From positions 71,548 to 135,547 of the forward strand of contig NPFB01000057.1 of assembly GCA_014084085.1 (NCBI GenBank): a stretch of DNA of 64,000 bases, read 5' to 3'. Numbering within the stretch: position 1 is the stretch's first letter; each line of letters opens with the position of its first letter. Of this stretch, positions 10,654-20,050 are shown one piece after another. Under the pieces are notes generated by a model, which did no database searches, had not been told where the DNA came from, and was given only the letters and a program-made list of their open reading frames with translations. Made by a program: the position numbers and the translations under genes. The stretch is from Hondaea fermentalgiana. Its lineage: Eukaryota; Sar; Bigyra; Thraustochytrida; Thraustochytriidae.

Positions 10654-11631
10654 TTAGAGACCCTTGTTGCTGTAGACGGTAGTGATGCGCTCTCCATTCT
10701 CATCCCGAAGGTTGTGGAAAGCAGGCTCAAGAGACTGCGCGTCAAGGGCCATCTTCTGCGGAAAGATGGCAAGTGTTGCGGGAAGACCGACACAAAGAGA
10801 GGAGGAAATGACGAGAAGCTCTGCCGCGACAAGCACGCGCTTGGGCAGAGTCTTGGGAACGAAGTGCATGATAAGGGCAGGAATGACGAGTACCGGAATC
10901 GGGAGGCCGAGCGACCGCGAGATAATGGTCTTCATGACACCCTGGCGACCAGCCTCCTGAGAAACGCCAAGATCATTGTCGTTCGCGTCCTTGACCATGA
11001 CGCCGTTCTCAATCTCACTACGACGCGTAGCGTACACGTTCGCCGCGCCTGCGCCTGCCACAGCGATGTACGGAATGACAAAAGGAATCCGAGCCATACG
11101 CTTGAAGGCCTGCGGGCCATTGTTCCCGAGCCAACGAAACGCCATGGCAAGACCACACGAGGTGGCGATGGCAATCGAGTAGCTCGTGGCGATTTCCTCA
11201 GTGGACATATCAGATCCACTACGATTCGCATAGTTCGTGGCGCTGTTGTACGACTGGTTGGCCCACTGCCAAAAGAGAACAGAGCCTACGCTGTGGGCGT
11301 TGAGCATGCCGTAGACCAGGCTAATGTTGGCAGGGACGAAGGCCGAAAAGCGAAAGGGCGCGAAGATGGTCTCGCCAGTTCCTGGGTTGGTGAGCCCATC
11401 CCTAATCTTCTTTGCTTCCCAAAGATCCTTGTCTGAGACCTTGGATCGATCCACCTTGCCGGCGTCAAAGTCCTGCAAGAGACCTTTGGCCTGATTGAGC
11501 TCGTTGTCGGACACGGCTAGCAATCTGGGGTCGACGACATCAAGAAAGCTGCGAATTCTTCCAAAGTACGTCGACTCGTCAAACCTTGAGCCCTTTGGGT
11601 TAAAAGTCGGATACGCTGAGCTCTCGGCCAT
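10654..11631 (-). CDS. SFXN: Sideroflexin, mitochondrial amino-acid (serine) carrier
   Basis: 325 residues, the usual family length, with an ATG start at 11631. Sideroflexins are multipass inner-membrane proteins; human SFXN1 and SFXN3 import serine for one-carbon metabolism. The family signatures are present: NQSYNSATNYANRSG (canonical NQSYNA-NY-NRS), the amphipathic N-terminus with FNPKGSRFDESTYFGR, and several hydrophobic helices in the second half (e.g. FVIPYIAVAGAGAANVYA and PIPVLVIPALIM). The usual HPDTGE motif reads NPGTGE here. Which numbered vertebrate paralogue it matches best cannot be decided by eye. It is divergent from the ankyrin gene, sharing about 720 bases of upstream DNA. 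Confidence 0.95.
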   Translation of the reverse strand: MAESSAYPTFNPKGSRFDESTYFGRIRSFLDVVDPRLLAVSDNELNQAKGLLQDFDAGKVDRSKVSDKDLWEAKKIRDGLTNPGTGETIFAPFRFSAFVPANISLVYGMLNAHSVGSVLFWQWANQSYNSATNYANRSGSDMSTEEIATSYSIAIATSCGLAMAFRWLGNNGPQAFKRMARIPFVIPYIAVAGAGAANVYATRRSEIENGVMVKDANDNDLGVSQEAGRQGVMKTIISRSLGLPIPVLVIPALIMHFVPKTLPKRVLVAAELLVISSSLCVGLPATLAIFPQKMALDAQSLEPAFHNLRDENGERITTVYSNKGL

Positions 11632-12352
11632 CTTGCTGCTCTTTGCTTGGTCTTGTTAGACTATGTATGTATCTTTTTGTAGAAGGACGGACGCTATCTG
11701 CTTTTGCGTCGCTGCTTCGACGACGAAGCCAACCGCGGCTCAATCTTCTGCTGCTGCTCCTTTTGCTTGTTGCTGTCGATGCTTTCGACTTTGTTGCTGT
11801 TGCTGCTGCTGCTGCTGCTGCTGCGGCTGCTGCGGCTGTGGCGACGGCGGTAGCCTTTTTGTTCTTGCTGCCGCTGCTGCTGCTGCTGCTGCTGCTCCAA
11901 AGCTGCTGCTGCTCCAAAGCTGAAGCCAAAGGCTGGCCACAATTTCCCTCTTTGACTCACTCACAGAAGCAGACGACTGATGTTTTGCTGGTTGGTCCCC
12001 CGGCCGATTTTTCTCACTACCAAACAAGCTGCCTGCTCCTAGTAGTAAATGGTAGTACTGAGTAGAACGGAGACTTTTGCGTTCTGCACGCCGCGGCGCG
12101 GGTGGCGCGGAGTCCAGGACACTCGATAGGACAGTCGGCCTCACGAGCCGGGCCCGGAGCCCAGTTGGGACGCCCCCCTCCTACGAAGCAGAAGGAGACC
12201 TAGCACGTTGAAAGCGTGCAGAGAGAAATACGGGGTATGAACGGACGTAGCGCCGCGCTTGCGCACGAGTCTGACTGCCATCCTGGCCTTTGTGTTGTTC
12301 GAACGAGAAGCTCTTTCGGAAAGCTAGCTACTGGCTAGCTCTTGGCAGCGTC
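11632..12352. promoter_or_regulatory. Shared upstream region of sideroflexin and ankyrin genes
   Basis: About 720 bases between divergent starts. The sideroflexin side is a CTG/CAG triplet-rich block; the ankyrin side is GC-rich. The apparent long ORFs here on both strands are homopolymeric products of the triplet repeat and are not credible genes. It probably contains both promoters and 5' leaders, but I can point to no specific element. Confidence 0.5.
11748..11927. repeat. Interrupted CTG/CAG trinucleotide repeat
   Basis: Runs of CTG (up to about seven perfect units) broken by TTG, CGG and GCG triplets. A short tail unit reading CTGCTGCTGCTCCAAAG is duplicated in tandem at the downstream end. 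It lies upstream of the sideroflexin ATG. Confidence 0.85.
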
Positions 12353-13672
12353 ATGGCGCTCTCAACACGGCCAGTGACACGAGGCGATGGGGACAGTGAG
12401 TACACGGACAGCTCCGAAACAATCTCAGAGGCAAGCTCAACGTGGCAATTTGACGAACGCGTCACGTCGGGCGTACGAAAGCTAAGCTTTATCGAGTTCA
12501 AGCGCACGGTGGACAATGTCGCCGTGCGCCCTCTCTTCAGAGACCGCGATGTTGCAAAGGAAATGCTCTCGTTTGATCTGCACATCAGCAATCGACCAAT
12601 GCGAATCGATGAACATAGTGGCGTGTACGATGGTATTGTCAGCGAGCGCGCAGCAATGACGTACGAGCCGCTCACGCCCCTTGGCGAAGCTTTAGACGAA
12701 TGCATTGAGCGCTGTCGTCACAAACGCAGAAAGGATCGTCCCGTTTTGCTCGCAAGAGCTGCGCGGCAGGGCGACTACGTCTCAGTCAGAGAGCATTTGC
12801 CTCTTGACTCCTTGTCCGAGATAGATTGCGGCGTGGCACGCGATGGGAGAAGCGAAGAGAGAGCAGATTGTGAATTTAGCTCTGACAAAAGCCCGGATAC
12901 AGACATGGCGAGCGGAAGGGAAGCCAGCGACTCCCCTCGAGGCTGTGGCGATCTCGTGGTTGCCGACGAGCCAGATGACGGTTTGCCTGGCCTCTTGTGG
13001 TCGGCAATGCTCGATCATCGTCTTGTGGCGCGAGTTTTGTTGGAGGGCAAAGTTGACCCAGACACCGAAGATGCAAGAGGATGGACGGCTTTAATGTGGG
13101 CTGCGCATCAGAATAATGCTGCCGCCATGCGTTTGCTTCTAGAGCACGGCGCTGACCCAAACCACCTCAATCGCTATGGTTCCTCTGCATTGACATGGGC
13201 TGCTGAGCAAGGCAATTTGAACGCCGTTCGAATTCTGGTCAGTGCAGGAGTTGACATTGATCAGGCGACCAGAGAGGGTAACACGGCGCTTCTTCAATCA
13301 AGCGGGAGCGGATTTGAGGATGTGGTTGATTACTGTTTAGCCAAGGGTGCCAACGTAAATGCCAGGAATGAGGCACTGCAAACGCCCCTCATAAGGGCCG
13401 CCGAGGCCGGTCACTTGAGCGTGGTCCGGCGTATTTTGCGTGAGGGTCGAAGGGTTGATCTTGATGCTCGCGATCAGTTTTCTCAGACAGCGCTTTCACT
13501 TGCCCAACTTTGGAATTCGCCAGCACACATTGAGATGGCGACTTTGCTCGATGCAAGTCTCGTGGAGCGGCGAAAGGTCCTCGAGGAAGAACGCAAGCTT
13601 CTTGTCTCTCAACAGAGCAATGAGCGGCGGAGACGCCGTCGGCGAAGTCAAGAATCCGTGGTCAGGAATTAG
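12353..13672 (+). CDS. Ankyrin-repeat protein
   Basis: 439 residues from the ATG at 12353; the open frame extends upstream only through non-ATG codons. The first 200 residues are polar and acidic and I do not recognise them. From about residue 210 there are five or six ankyrin repeats with canonical units such as GWTALMWAAHQNNAAAMRLL followed by LEHGADPN. A basic, coiled C-terminus follows, with ERRKVLEEERK and a run of arginines. Ankyrin repeats bind partner proteins; no catalytic domain is visible, so the role is unknown. The gene is convergent with the small split gene downstream. Confidence 0.88.
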   Translation: MALSTRPVTRGDGDSEYTDSSETISEASSTWQFDERVTSGVRKLSFIEFKRTVDNVAVRPLFRDRDVAKEMLSFDLHISNRPMRIDEHSGVYDGIVSERAAMTYEPLTPLGEALDECIERCRHKRRKDRPVLLARAARQGDYVSVREHLPLDSLSEIDCGVARDGRSEERADCEFSSDKSPDTDMASGREASDSPRGCGDLVVADEPDDGLPGLLWSAMLDHRLVARVLLEGKVDPDTEDARGWTALMWAAHQNNAAAMRLLLEHGADPNHLNRYGSSALTWAAEQGNLNAVRILVSAGVDIDQATREGNTALLQSSGSGFEDVVDYCLAKGANVNARNEALQTPLIRAAEAGHLSVVRRILREGRRVDLDARDQFSQTALSLAQLWNSPAHIEMATLLDASLVERRKVLEEERKLLVSQQSNERRRRRRRSQESVVRN

Positions 13673-13991
13673 CCATAGCGAATTTATTGCAAGGTTTTAT
13701 ACCAGATCAAATCAGATCAGATCAGATCAGCTTGGTCATCTAATCAAGATAGTCGAACTTAGACAGCAGACATGCTTGTCTTTTTGTTTTTGAAATTTTA
13801 TATTATTTGATTAGATTGTGGAGTTTTTTGCTACGTTCTTGGCCGAAAATGTCAGACTAGGCCGAGACCTGGAGCCAAGGCTCCAGGCCTTCTTGTCCTC
13901 CTCCTCCTCTCCGAACATCTTCGAGAGGAGACATCAATTCCACGCAGCAACCATTGGCAAAGGTGTCTGGGTCGAGCAGCGCAGAGGAGAC
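13673..13991. other. Short convergent intergenic region
   Basis: About 320 bases between the ankyrin gene and the small minus-strand gene, with AT-rich 3' flank and the ATCAG repeat. No other gene seen. An apparent plus-strand ORF starting near 13818 overlaps the small gene antisense and turns into Ser/Arg-rich noise. Confidence 0.5.
13711..13730. repeat. (ATCAG)4 pentanucleotide repeat
   Basis: Four perfect ATCAG units preceded by imperfect ones, in the 3' flank of the ankyrin gene. It is one of several 5-bp repeats in the window. Confidence 0.8.
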
Positions 13992-14364
13992 TCAACACCC
14001 TACACTCCCTGGGTTGACGTTGCCACGCGCAGCACCGCTGCCAGCAGCAGCAGGGCCCGAAGCCTTGTCGTAAGAGGCGCCCTGGACCTTCTTGTAGACC
14101 ATGTAGGACTGGTAGCTGCGTTTACAGAAACACGTTCAGGAAGAAAGTATGCACGTGCACCAAGATCATCGTTATCGTCATCGTCATCGTCATTGTCGTC
14201 GTCATCGTTGTCGCCCCCGCGTTCACTCGTTAGCAAGCAGCACTCTCCTGCGACGACGCCCTCCGTCGTTCATTCCTCCTCCTCCCCTCCTGGGCCGTCG
14301 CGATACCTCGCTTCTTGCAAAGGGCAGCTCAAACGTACAGAGCGGAGTTCACGTCGTAGATCAT
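13992..14364 (-). CDS. Small two-exon gene, 49 residues, unrecognised
   Basis: Too short and too split for an ORF scan. On the minus strand an ATG at 14364 opens exon 1 (14364-14339), followed by a strong donor GTACGT. The acceptor CGCAG lies at 14120-14116 and exon 2 runs 14115-13992 to a TGA, giving a 223-base intron. The phases match exactly (26 + 124 bases = 50 codons). The protein starts MIYDVNSALYQSYMVYKK and continues as a Gly/Ala/Ser-rich tail ending NVNPGSVGC. The exon 2 peptide looks like real coding sequence while the surroundings are low complexity. I cannot name the family; the N-terminal dozen residues look like the conserved part. The gene is divergent from the GT41 fusion gene. 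Confidence 0.55.
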
Positions 14365-14708
14365 GGTACCTTCGTGCGCGTGCCTTCGTGCGTGCGTGCG
14401 TGCGTGCGGCTTCCGCGATCGAACAAACAAACAAAAACTGGTCTGCATTCGTGGTGAGTGGTGGGCGGCGGGCCGCGCCGCGCTTCACTAATCGCTATTA
14501 CACAAAGTGAAACAAAGCTTGTATTCTCGACTTTCTCCCCAGTTTGTGCCATTCTTAGCTAGGCCCACCCTCCACGACCTCGGCTCAAGTCAAGCTTGAT
14601 TCTATTTTCTCTTGATTGAACAAAGAGGGCGGGTAAGTCGCGGGTAAGAAACTATTCGCACGCGTGGGCGCGCGTACGCACCCAAGCTCATCCTTCACGC
14701 GGGAACTC
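14365..14708. promoter_or_regulatory. Shared upstream region of the small split gene and GT41 fusion gene
   Basis: About 345 bases between divergent ATGs, including a TGCG tandem (about 14389-14408) and AT-rich stretches near 14580. No defined element recognised. Confidence 0.4.
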
Positions 14709-17700
14709 ATGCGTGCGAGGAGAGCAACATCGTCTAGATGGCGTTATTCTGTCTCGACGCTGTTCTGCATCGTGCTTTCGATCGTCCTGACAAGAACCTG
14801 CACGAATGTTGATGGCAGCATCCATGAGAATCGCAACGTGCACGAGCTCGTTGCACGCGCGGTGAGCCTGCAGAGCAACGGCCGCATAGAAGAGGCTATG
14901 CACATTGCTTCAAGTATCGTTCAGAACTGCGCGCGAGAAAGCGATTGTGTGGACGGTCTTCAGATCGTTGCAACGTGCCATTTGCGACAAGGAAATCTGG
15001 ACGATGCAAATGCTGCTCTCGCACAAGCCCTTGAATTTACGCAAGGTCAAGCACGAATTGACATTTGGTCAAGCCTCGGCGAGGTACAGCGGCGCCGCGG
15101 TTTGCTTCATGAGGCTATCGCGACGCTGCAGAAAGCGCTTCATCATTTTGGTACCGCCGTCGCAAAGGACCAGGGAAACGCAGCAGGGAGGCTGCAGCTA
15201 TCGTACAACCTTGGAGTGGCCCTCGAAGACGCACAAGACCACTGGAAGGCACTTGAGCTATACAAAGAGGTGCTCAGTCACGAGCCAGGCCATCTCGACG
15301 CTGCTGTGAATGCCGCCAACGTATTGGCGCACAAAGGACTCGCCGGCCAAGGCGCAAAGCTCTTGGCAACGGCAGCGGCAGCAGCGGCTTCCGCACCATA
15401 TACACATGGAAAGCTTTCCACTGGAGAGCTTACATGCAAGACGTTTGCTCGAATTGGGCTTCTTTGGCAACAAGCGAGCCAACTTTCTGCCGCCGAGGCC
15501 GCGTACAAGAAGACGTTAGCATGCATCGATGGTCAGGACAAGGATGCGACGCGTCGGGGAGACCAAGAATCCGAAAACATTCGGGTTCTTGCCATTGGAA
15601 ATCTTGGAGCCATTTTTCAAGCTCGCGGCCAGCTCGAAGATGCAATCAGGCTCTACGAGGAGGCGATAAGGCTCCCAGGCGCGCACTCTGGCCTCTTGAA
15701 CAATGCCGGGGCCTGCCTGTGGTATCTTGGCCACCACGAGCGCGCTCGCGAGTATTACATGGAAAGCCTTCGTCTCGATCCCGGGGGCTTTGAGCCACGT
15801 GTTAATCTCGCTGCAGGATTCTACGAAGACGGTGATCTAACCAAGGCGGAAGAACAGTACCAGCTTGCCCGAGAGTCCAGACCTGGCATGGTGGATGCTC
15901 GCCTCGCCCTGATGGACGCCCCAATCATGCCTGCAGCAACGAACTTCAGTACTCTGCTCTTCCGCTCGCAGCAAGGACTCGAACGCTGGGCAGCAAGTGT
16001 TGTCATCGAAAAGCAAGCCAGGCCCTTGATAAACCCTGTGAGTGAGATCGAATGGCTTCCATTTTACTGGGTTTATCAGGGCGTCAACGAGTACATCCGG
16101 CAGGGTATCGTGAGTGGTTTGTATAGCGACATCGCATACAGAGTGCCGGGCCCAGCCAGACCTGCAGCAATCCCTCAGGCCGAGATGGGCGCCCCCATCA
16201 GTGTGGGCTTCATTTCGAAATTCTGGCACGACAATCACGCACATGGGCAGCTCCTCGCAGGTGTCTTAAGCGCTCTTGCAAGTGACGCAGACTTCGAGCC
16301 ATGGGTTCTGTCACTCGTCAACGTCCGCGGGCCGCCGTCGCAAGAGGTCATTGACGCAGTTGGGGACTCTTCGCGGGTCGTGGACTTGAGCTCGGACGCC
16401 TCGACTGCGCGAGAACGTCTCGACGCACTCAATTTAGACGTGCTTGTCTTTGTCGACACCATGAGCGAGGCCGTCACCCACTTTTTGGCGCGCGAAAGGC
16501 ATGCGTTGGTGCAAGTTGCGTTTTGGGGAAATCCTCTGACTTCTGGATCACCACAAATGGACTTTTTTGTGAGCGGTGATAAACTCGAGCCATCCGCGTC
16601 AGAGGAACCGCACTACCACGAACAAGTTGTCCGACTACGTGGCCTCGGAATTCACTACAATGCAATACCCATTCCTCCACTTGTGCTTTCCGCGCTCCAG
16701 ACGCGAGAGGAGTGCTCCGACACAATTGTTTTTGCCGTTCTACAGAGCGCCTTCAAGCTTCATCCCGCGTTTGATTTGGTTCTCGCCGCCATTTTGGATC
16801 GAGTCCCGTCAGCGCGCGTGTTACTCCTCGAGGCTCGACGATCATCGTGGACGGAGAAGGTTTGGCAGCGTCTCGGACGCTCATTGCGTCCAGCAGCCCT
16901 CCGACGAATCGAAATGGTGAATCGAGTGGCCACGAGTGACGAATACCTGGCCCTCTTGGCGCGGGCAGACATTGTGCTGCATCCTTTTCCATTCGGAGGT
17001 TCCAAGACTTCGGCCGACGCACTTTTGCTGGGACTGCCGCTCGTGGTTATGGACGGTGCTTTTCTGCGCGGTCGCATGGCCCCAAGCTTTTTGCGTCATA
17101 TGAACATGACAGATTTGCTTGCCAAAGATGCCGATGCTTATGTCGAAATTGCTGTGCGTCTGGGAACGGACTGCGCGTTACGCCGAGAAACATCCCGCGA
17201 GGTCGCTCGTCGAGCACCAGCAATTTTCAATGACGCTCGCGTGCTTTCCGAGTGGAAGGCTTTTCTGGCAAGGGCTGCTGGCCAGGCGCGTCGCGAACTA
17301 GAACTTGATCAGGATCCAGAAGCCACGCTTGCGCGTCGCCTGGCTTCTGTTGCCGCCAATCGCCATGGACGTCTTCGTGAGGCTCGTCAGCACCTTGAAC
17401 GCCTCGCGGAGCTTTTCCCTTTTGAGACTGCTGTGCAAAGCGACTACGGGGCCGTTTTGCAGCAGCTTGGGCTGCTTGGGCGCGCCACTGCGCATCTTCG
17501 CTTCGCGGTGGAACTCGACGAGAGCAATGTCGAGGCCCGCAATAATCTTGCCGTGACGTTGCATGAGGCTGGCATGCTCGCAGAAGCCGAATCCCACTAT
17601 CGCGCAGCCATCCGATTGCAGCCCTTTGATGCCACGGCTGTCTGTAATTTGGGTGACTTTTACCGCGACTGGGAAAAGCCCGACCTCGCAATCGAGTTGT

Positions 17701-18848
17701 ACCTGAGGCACCTAGGTATTTCGCACACAATGCGGCGAGATGGTGTGTCAGTTGAAGCCGTGCAGCAGATACTGCTCGCTTTGACAGAGCTGCCGAGCGG
17801 GATTGATTTGGAGGCGGCGCGCGAGGCGCTTAAGTTGCACCACCAAAGCGCCTCGATTGCGTTAGACAATACATCGTCAGTGGCCAACAGCGCTGCCAAG
17901 CTGATCGACTGGGCGCGCGTAGGTGTAGATGTTGCAAGCGTTCTCCGCACGATGTCTGTGAGGTTGGCGGAGCGCGATATGGCGCTTCCTCTGATAGATG
18001 AAAAGGAAAAGCCTTTAGCTGCTGCGCAACGACGCGCGTCTTTTTCTCCCAATCTCTACCCACATGTAAAGACTGTACTCATCGTCCAGTACTTTACCCC
18101 GCGAGGGGCGGATGCTACGTGGCGCCAGCTCGAGCTACAACACTGTCTGCGCACCAACGCCGAAACTCAAGGCGTCTTTGACGAGATTCATCTTTTGCTA
18201 GAAGACGCCGTAGAAGACGAATGTTTTTCGGGTCTTGCTTCTGGAGCGAAAATCAAGCAGGTCGTCATTGGCAGACGCTTGACTTTCGCCGATGCGATAT
18301 CGTATGCCAATCAGAACTTGCAAGGGGCCATTTGCATCTTGTCCAATGCGGATATTTTTTTCGATTCATCTGTGGAACGATTTCATGCTCTACTCCCTAC
18401 TGGAGCAAGTGGCGAAAATCACCAGACCGTAGCTGCTTTGCTGCGATGGGAGCTTTCTCCCTCGCCGACAACCCCGGAGAGCGCGGAATTTCATTTCGTA
18501 GGCAACACGAGTTGCACTGCTACGTCCCTGCCGAGCGCAAAGACAGCCGACTGGTACTTGTACCCGCGCATCGATTCTCAAGACGCCTGGGCCTTCCGAG
18601 CTCCTCTGCAATTGCCGCAGCGGGCCGTGGAACGTCTTCAATTCCCGCTTGGTGTTCCTCGATGCGATAATCGGGCGGCCAAGGTGCTCATGGAGGAAGG
18701 GATCCATGTTCGAAATTTTGCTGTGGACGTAAAGTCGTACCACGTCCATCGTGCAAAAGAGCGACCGCAGATTGAACCGATCCACGGCGATGGTGCCTTT
18801 GTGCAATTGTCCTTGCCGCGCTTTCATAATATTCTCAAAAATGGGTGA
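14709..18848 (+). CDS. Membrane-anchored TPR / GT41 (O-GlcNAc transferase-like) protein with second C-terminal transferase-like domain
   Basis: 1379 residues from the ATG at 14709; earlier in-frame codons are not ATG. Arg-rich N-terminus, then one hydrophobic segment (YSVSTLFCIVLSIVL, about residues 13-27) reads as a signal anchor. TPR units span about residues 35-430. A GT41 catalytic region follows: SVGFISKFWHDNHAHGQ near 498, AFWGNPLTSGSPQMDFF, AFKLHPAF (Lys where OGT has its UDP-binding lysine), HPFPFGGSKTSADALLLGLP near 758, and VRLGTD. A second TPR set lies at about 878-1004. From about 1121 a separate domain has RQLELQHCLRTN, LSNADIFFD, DSQDAWAFR and FPLGVPRCDNRAA, like uncharacterised glycosyltransferase-like proteins. 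Known eukaryotic OGT is nuclear or cytosolic; the anchor here suggests an ER/Golgi lumenal enzyme (inference). Confidence 0.9.
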   Translation: MRARRATSSRWRYSVSTLFCIVLSIVLTRTCTNVDGSIHENRNVHELVARAVSLQSNGRIEEAMHIASSIVQNCARESDCVDGLQIVATCHLRQGNLDDANAALAQALEFTQGQARIDIWSSLGEVQRRRGLLHEAIATLQKALHHFGTAVAKDQGNAAGRLQLSYNLGVALEDAQDHWKALELYKEVLSHEPGHLDAAVNAANVLAHKGLAGQGAKLLATAAAAAASAPYTHGKLSTGELTCKTFARIGLLWQQASQLSAAEAAYKKTLACIDGQDKDATRRGDQESENIRVLAIGNLGAIFQARGQLEDAIRLYEEAIRLPGAHSGLLNNAGACLWYLGHHERAREYYMESLRLDPGGFEPRVNLAAGFYEDGDLTKAEEQYQLARESRPGMVDARLALMDAPIMPAATNFSTLLFRSQQGLERWAASVVIEKQARPLINPVSEIEWLPFYWVYQGVNEYIRQGIVSGLYSDIAYRVPGPARPAAIPQAEMGAPISVGFISKFWHDNHAHGQLLAGVLSALASDADFEPWVLSLVNVRGPPSQEVIDAVGDSSRVVDLSSDASTARERLDALNLDVLVFVDTMSEAVTHFLARERHALVQVAFWGNPLTSGSPQMDFFVSGDKLEPSASEEPHYHEQVVRLRGLGIHYNAIPIPPLVLSALQTREECSDTIVFAVLQSAFKLHPAFDLVLAAILDRVPSARVLLLEARRSSWTEKVWQRLGRSLRPAALRRIEMVNRVATSDEYLALLARADIVLHPFPFGGSKTSADALLLGLPLVVMDGAFLRGRMAPSFLRHMNMTDLLAKDADAYVEIAVRLGTDCALRRETSREVARRAPAIFNDARVLSEWKAFLARAAGQARRELELDQDPEATLARRLASVAANRHGRLREARQHLERLAELFPFETAVQSDYGAVLQQLGLLGRATAHLRFAVELDESNVEARNNLAVTLHEAGMLAEAESHYRAAIRLQPFDATAVCNLGDFYRDWEKPDLAIELYLRHLGISHTMRRDGVSVEAVQQILLALTELPSGIDLEAAREALKLHHQSASIALDNTSSVANSAAKLIDWARVGVDVASVLRTMSVRLAERDMALPLIDEKEKPLAAAQRRASFSPNLYPHVKTVLIVQYFTPRGADATWRQLELQHCLRTNAETQGVFDEIHLLLEDAVEDECFSGLASGAKIKQVVIGRRLTFADAISYANQNLQGAICILSNADIFFDSSVERFHALLPTGASGENHQTVAALLRWELSPSPTTPESAEFHFVGNTSCTATSLPSAKTADWYLYPRIDSQDAWAFRAPLQLPQRAVERLQFPLGVPRCDNRAAKVLMEEGIHVRNFAVDVKSYHVHRAKERPQIEPIHGDGAFVQLSLPRFHNILKNG

Positions 18849-18865
18849 GGAAAGATACGTGGGAA

Positions 18866-18889
18866 AAAGAGAAGAGAAGAGAAGAGATC
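18866..18889. repeat. AGAGA-type 5-bp repeat
   Basis: Short run of AGAAG/AGAGA units directly downstream of the GT41 fusion gene, between two convergent stop codons. Confidence 0.5.
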
Positions 18890-18975
18890 CGGGTCACGGC
18901 TCTAGAACCTAGGCTATGCATCTGACAAAGTTACGAGCGAGAGGAGGTGCATTGCTGTCGCGTTATCTTCTCAGC

Positions 18976-19684
18976 TTAGACTGCAGATACAAAGCCGTTT
19001 TGTACGAGGTTCGGAACTTCTGCAGCAAGCCACGGTCCAAGTCCAAGTGCGAGCGCATGCGCCACGCCGAATCGCGGGACATTCTTGGTCCATAGTGGAT
19101 TGAAGTGCACGTCTAGACATATTTTGCCCCCGTGATACATCTTGATTGTCTTTTTGTTTAGTTCGGGAATCTTGATCTCTGGCGGCGTGAGAGGGTATCC
19201 TACCGGAAGCTCAATGATGACCTTGAACTCGTAACGAAGGTTCTCGTGATAATGCCAGCAGGTCCCGCTCCAAGATGTACCCTCTGAATTGGCTTTGAGA
19301 GAGAACCAGTCGCTGTCGCGCTCCTTGTTGATTTTGACATACTCAATGAGACACACGTATTCCTCCTTGAGGCGCTCTTTCCAAACGTCCTGGGCATCTC
19401 GAGGACCAGCTCGAGCTTTCAAGAGAGGAAGTTTGCGTACTGTGTAAAGGTTCGCGTCAGCGGTCTGTTATTTTTTGTATAAAACACGCGCGTCCAAGCT
19501 GTCTTTACATACCTGTCTGGCGCGTAGAGTCGTCGAAGGCCGGCTTGGCCTTGTTTTTGATCCCGGCCACATCAGCGTCTTCTCGTCGAGCCTGGTCTTG
19601 CGTTTCAGATGGTGACGACGTCGCTGTCGCTCCCGCCGCTCCCGCCGCCGTCGCTGTCGCTCCCGCCGCTACAAGCTCTGCCAT
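18976..19684 (-). CDS. UFC1: UFM1-conjugating enzyme (E2), two exons
   Basis: E2 of the UFMylation pathway: it takes UFM1 from UBA5 onto a cysteine and passes it on with UFL1. Exon 1 runs 19684-19513 (ATG at 19684); the donor GTATGT and acceptor ACAG bound a 73-base intron (19512-19440); exon 2 runs 19439-18976. Joined length is 211 residues. The body matches UFC1 almost throughout: [54 protein letters not shown] with the catalytic Cys in KICLD, and [15 protein letters not shown]. The N-terminus carries a lineage-specific low-complexity AAGATAT duplication before homology begins. Splicing phase (1) is consistent, giving [14 protein letters not shown] across the junction. Human UFC1 is about 167 residues, so the extra length is N-terminal. 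Confidence 0.93.
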
Positions 19685-20050
19685 TGTCCAAGTTGCCTTG
19701 ACGATGGATGTTGTTGTTATGCTTTTTAGAGGCGAGCTCGGGCGAGTGAGTGCGCGCTGGGCCTAGCTAGCTAGTAGCCCTAGACGAGGTCAAAGGTTTT
19801 TCCTTTCGTCTTGAAGCTCTATCAGCCCGCGACCAACCCCGTCGTTGAAAAACTCTTCACATCTCCTCGCAGTCTTACTAAGCGGTGCGGCTGGCCAGGT
19901 CGGGCCGCGCCTGTCCTCGGCTGCACGCCTGTGTCGCCACTGCGCGTGCTGTGATGTGTATTTTTCTTCTTGGTTGCGACCGAGGTTGCGACTGTAACTT
20001 GGTTCATGTGCAAAACTCACTTGAGTTGCGCGTGCGCACTCTTGAGAGCA
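19685..20050. promoter_or_regulatory. Shared upstream region of UFC1 and histidine phosphatase genes
   Basis: Divergent intergenic region of about 365 bases. Two in-frame ATGs compete for the phosphatase start (20006 and 20051), and an out-of-frame ATG lies at 19954. No defined element recognised. Confidence 0.4.

Noticed and set aside
11643..12144. Poly-Leu, poly-Ala and poly-Gln ORFs in the CTG repeat
   Set aside because: All reading frames of a triplet repeat stay open; homopolymeric products only.
18976..19422. UFC1 as a single ORF starting at a TTG
   Set aside because: Homology continues upstream of that point and a clean intron joins it to an ATG-bearing exon.
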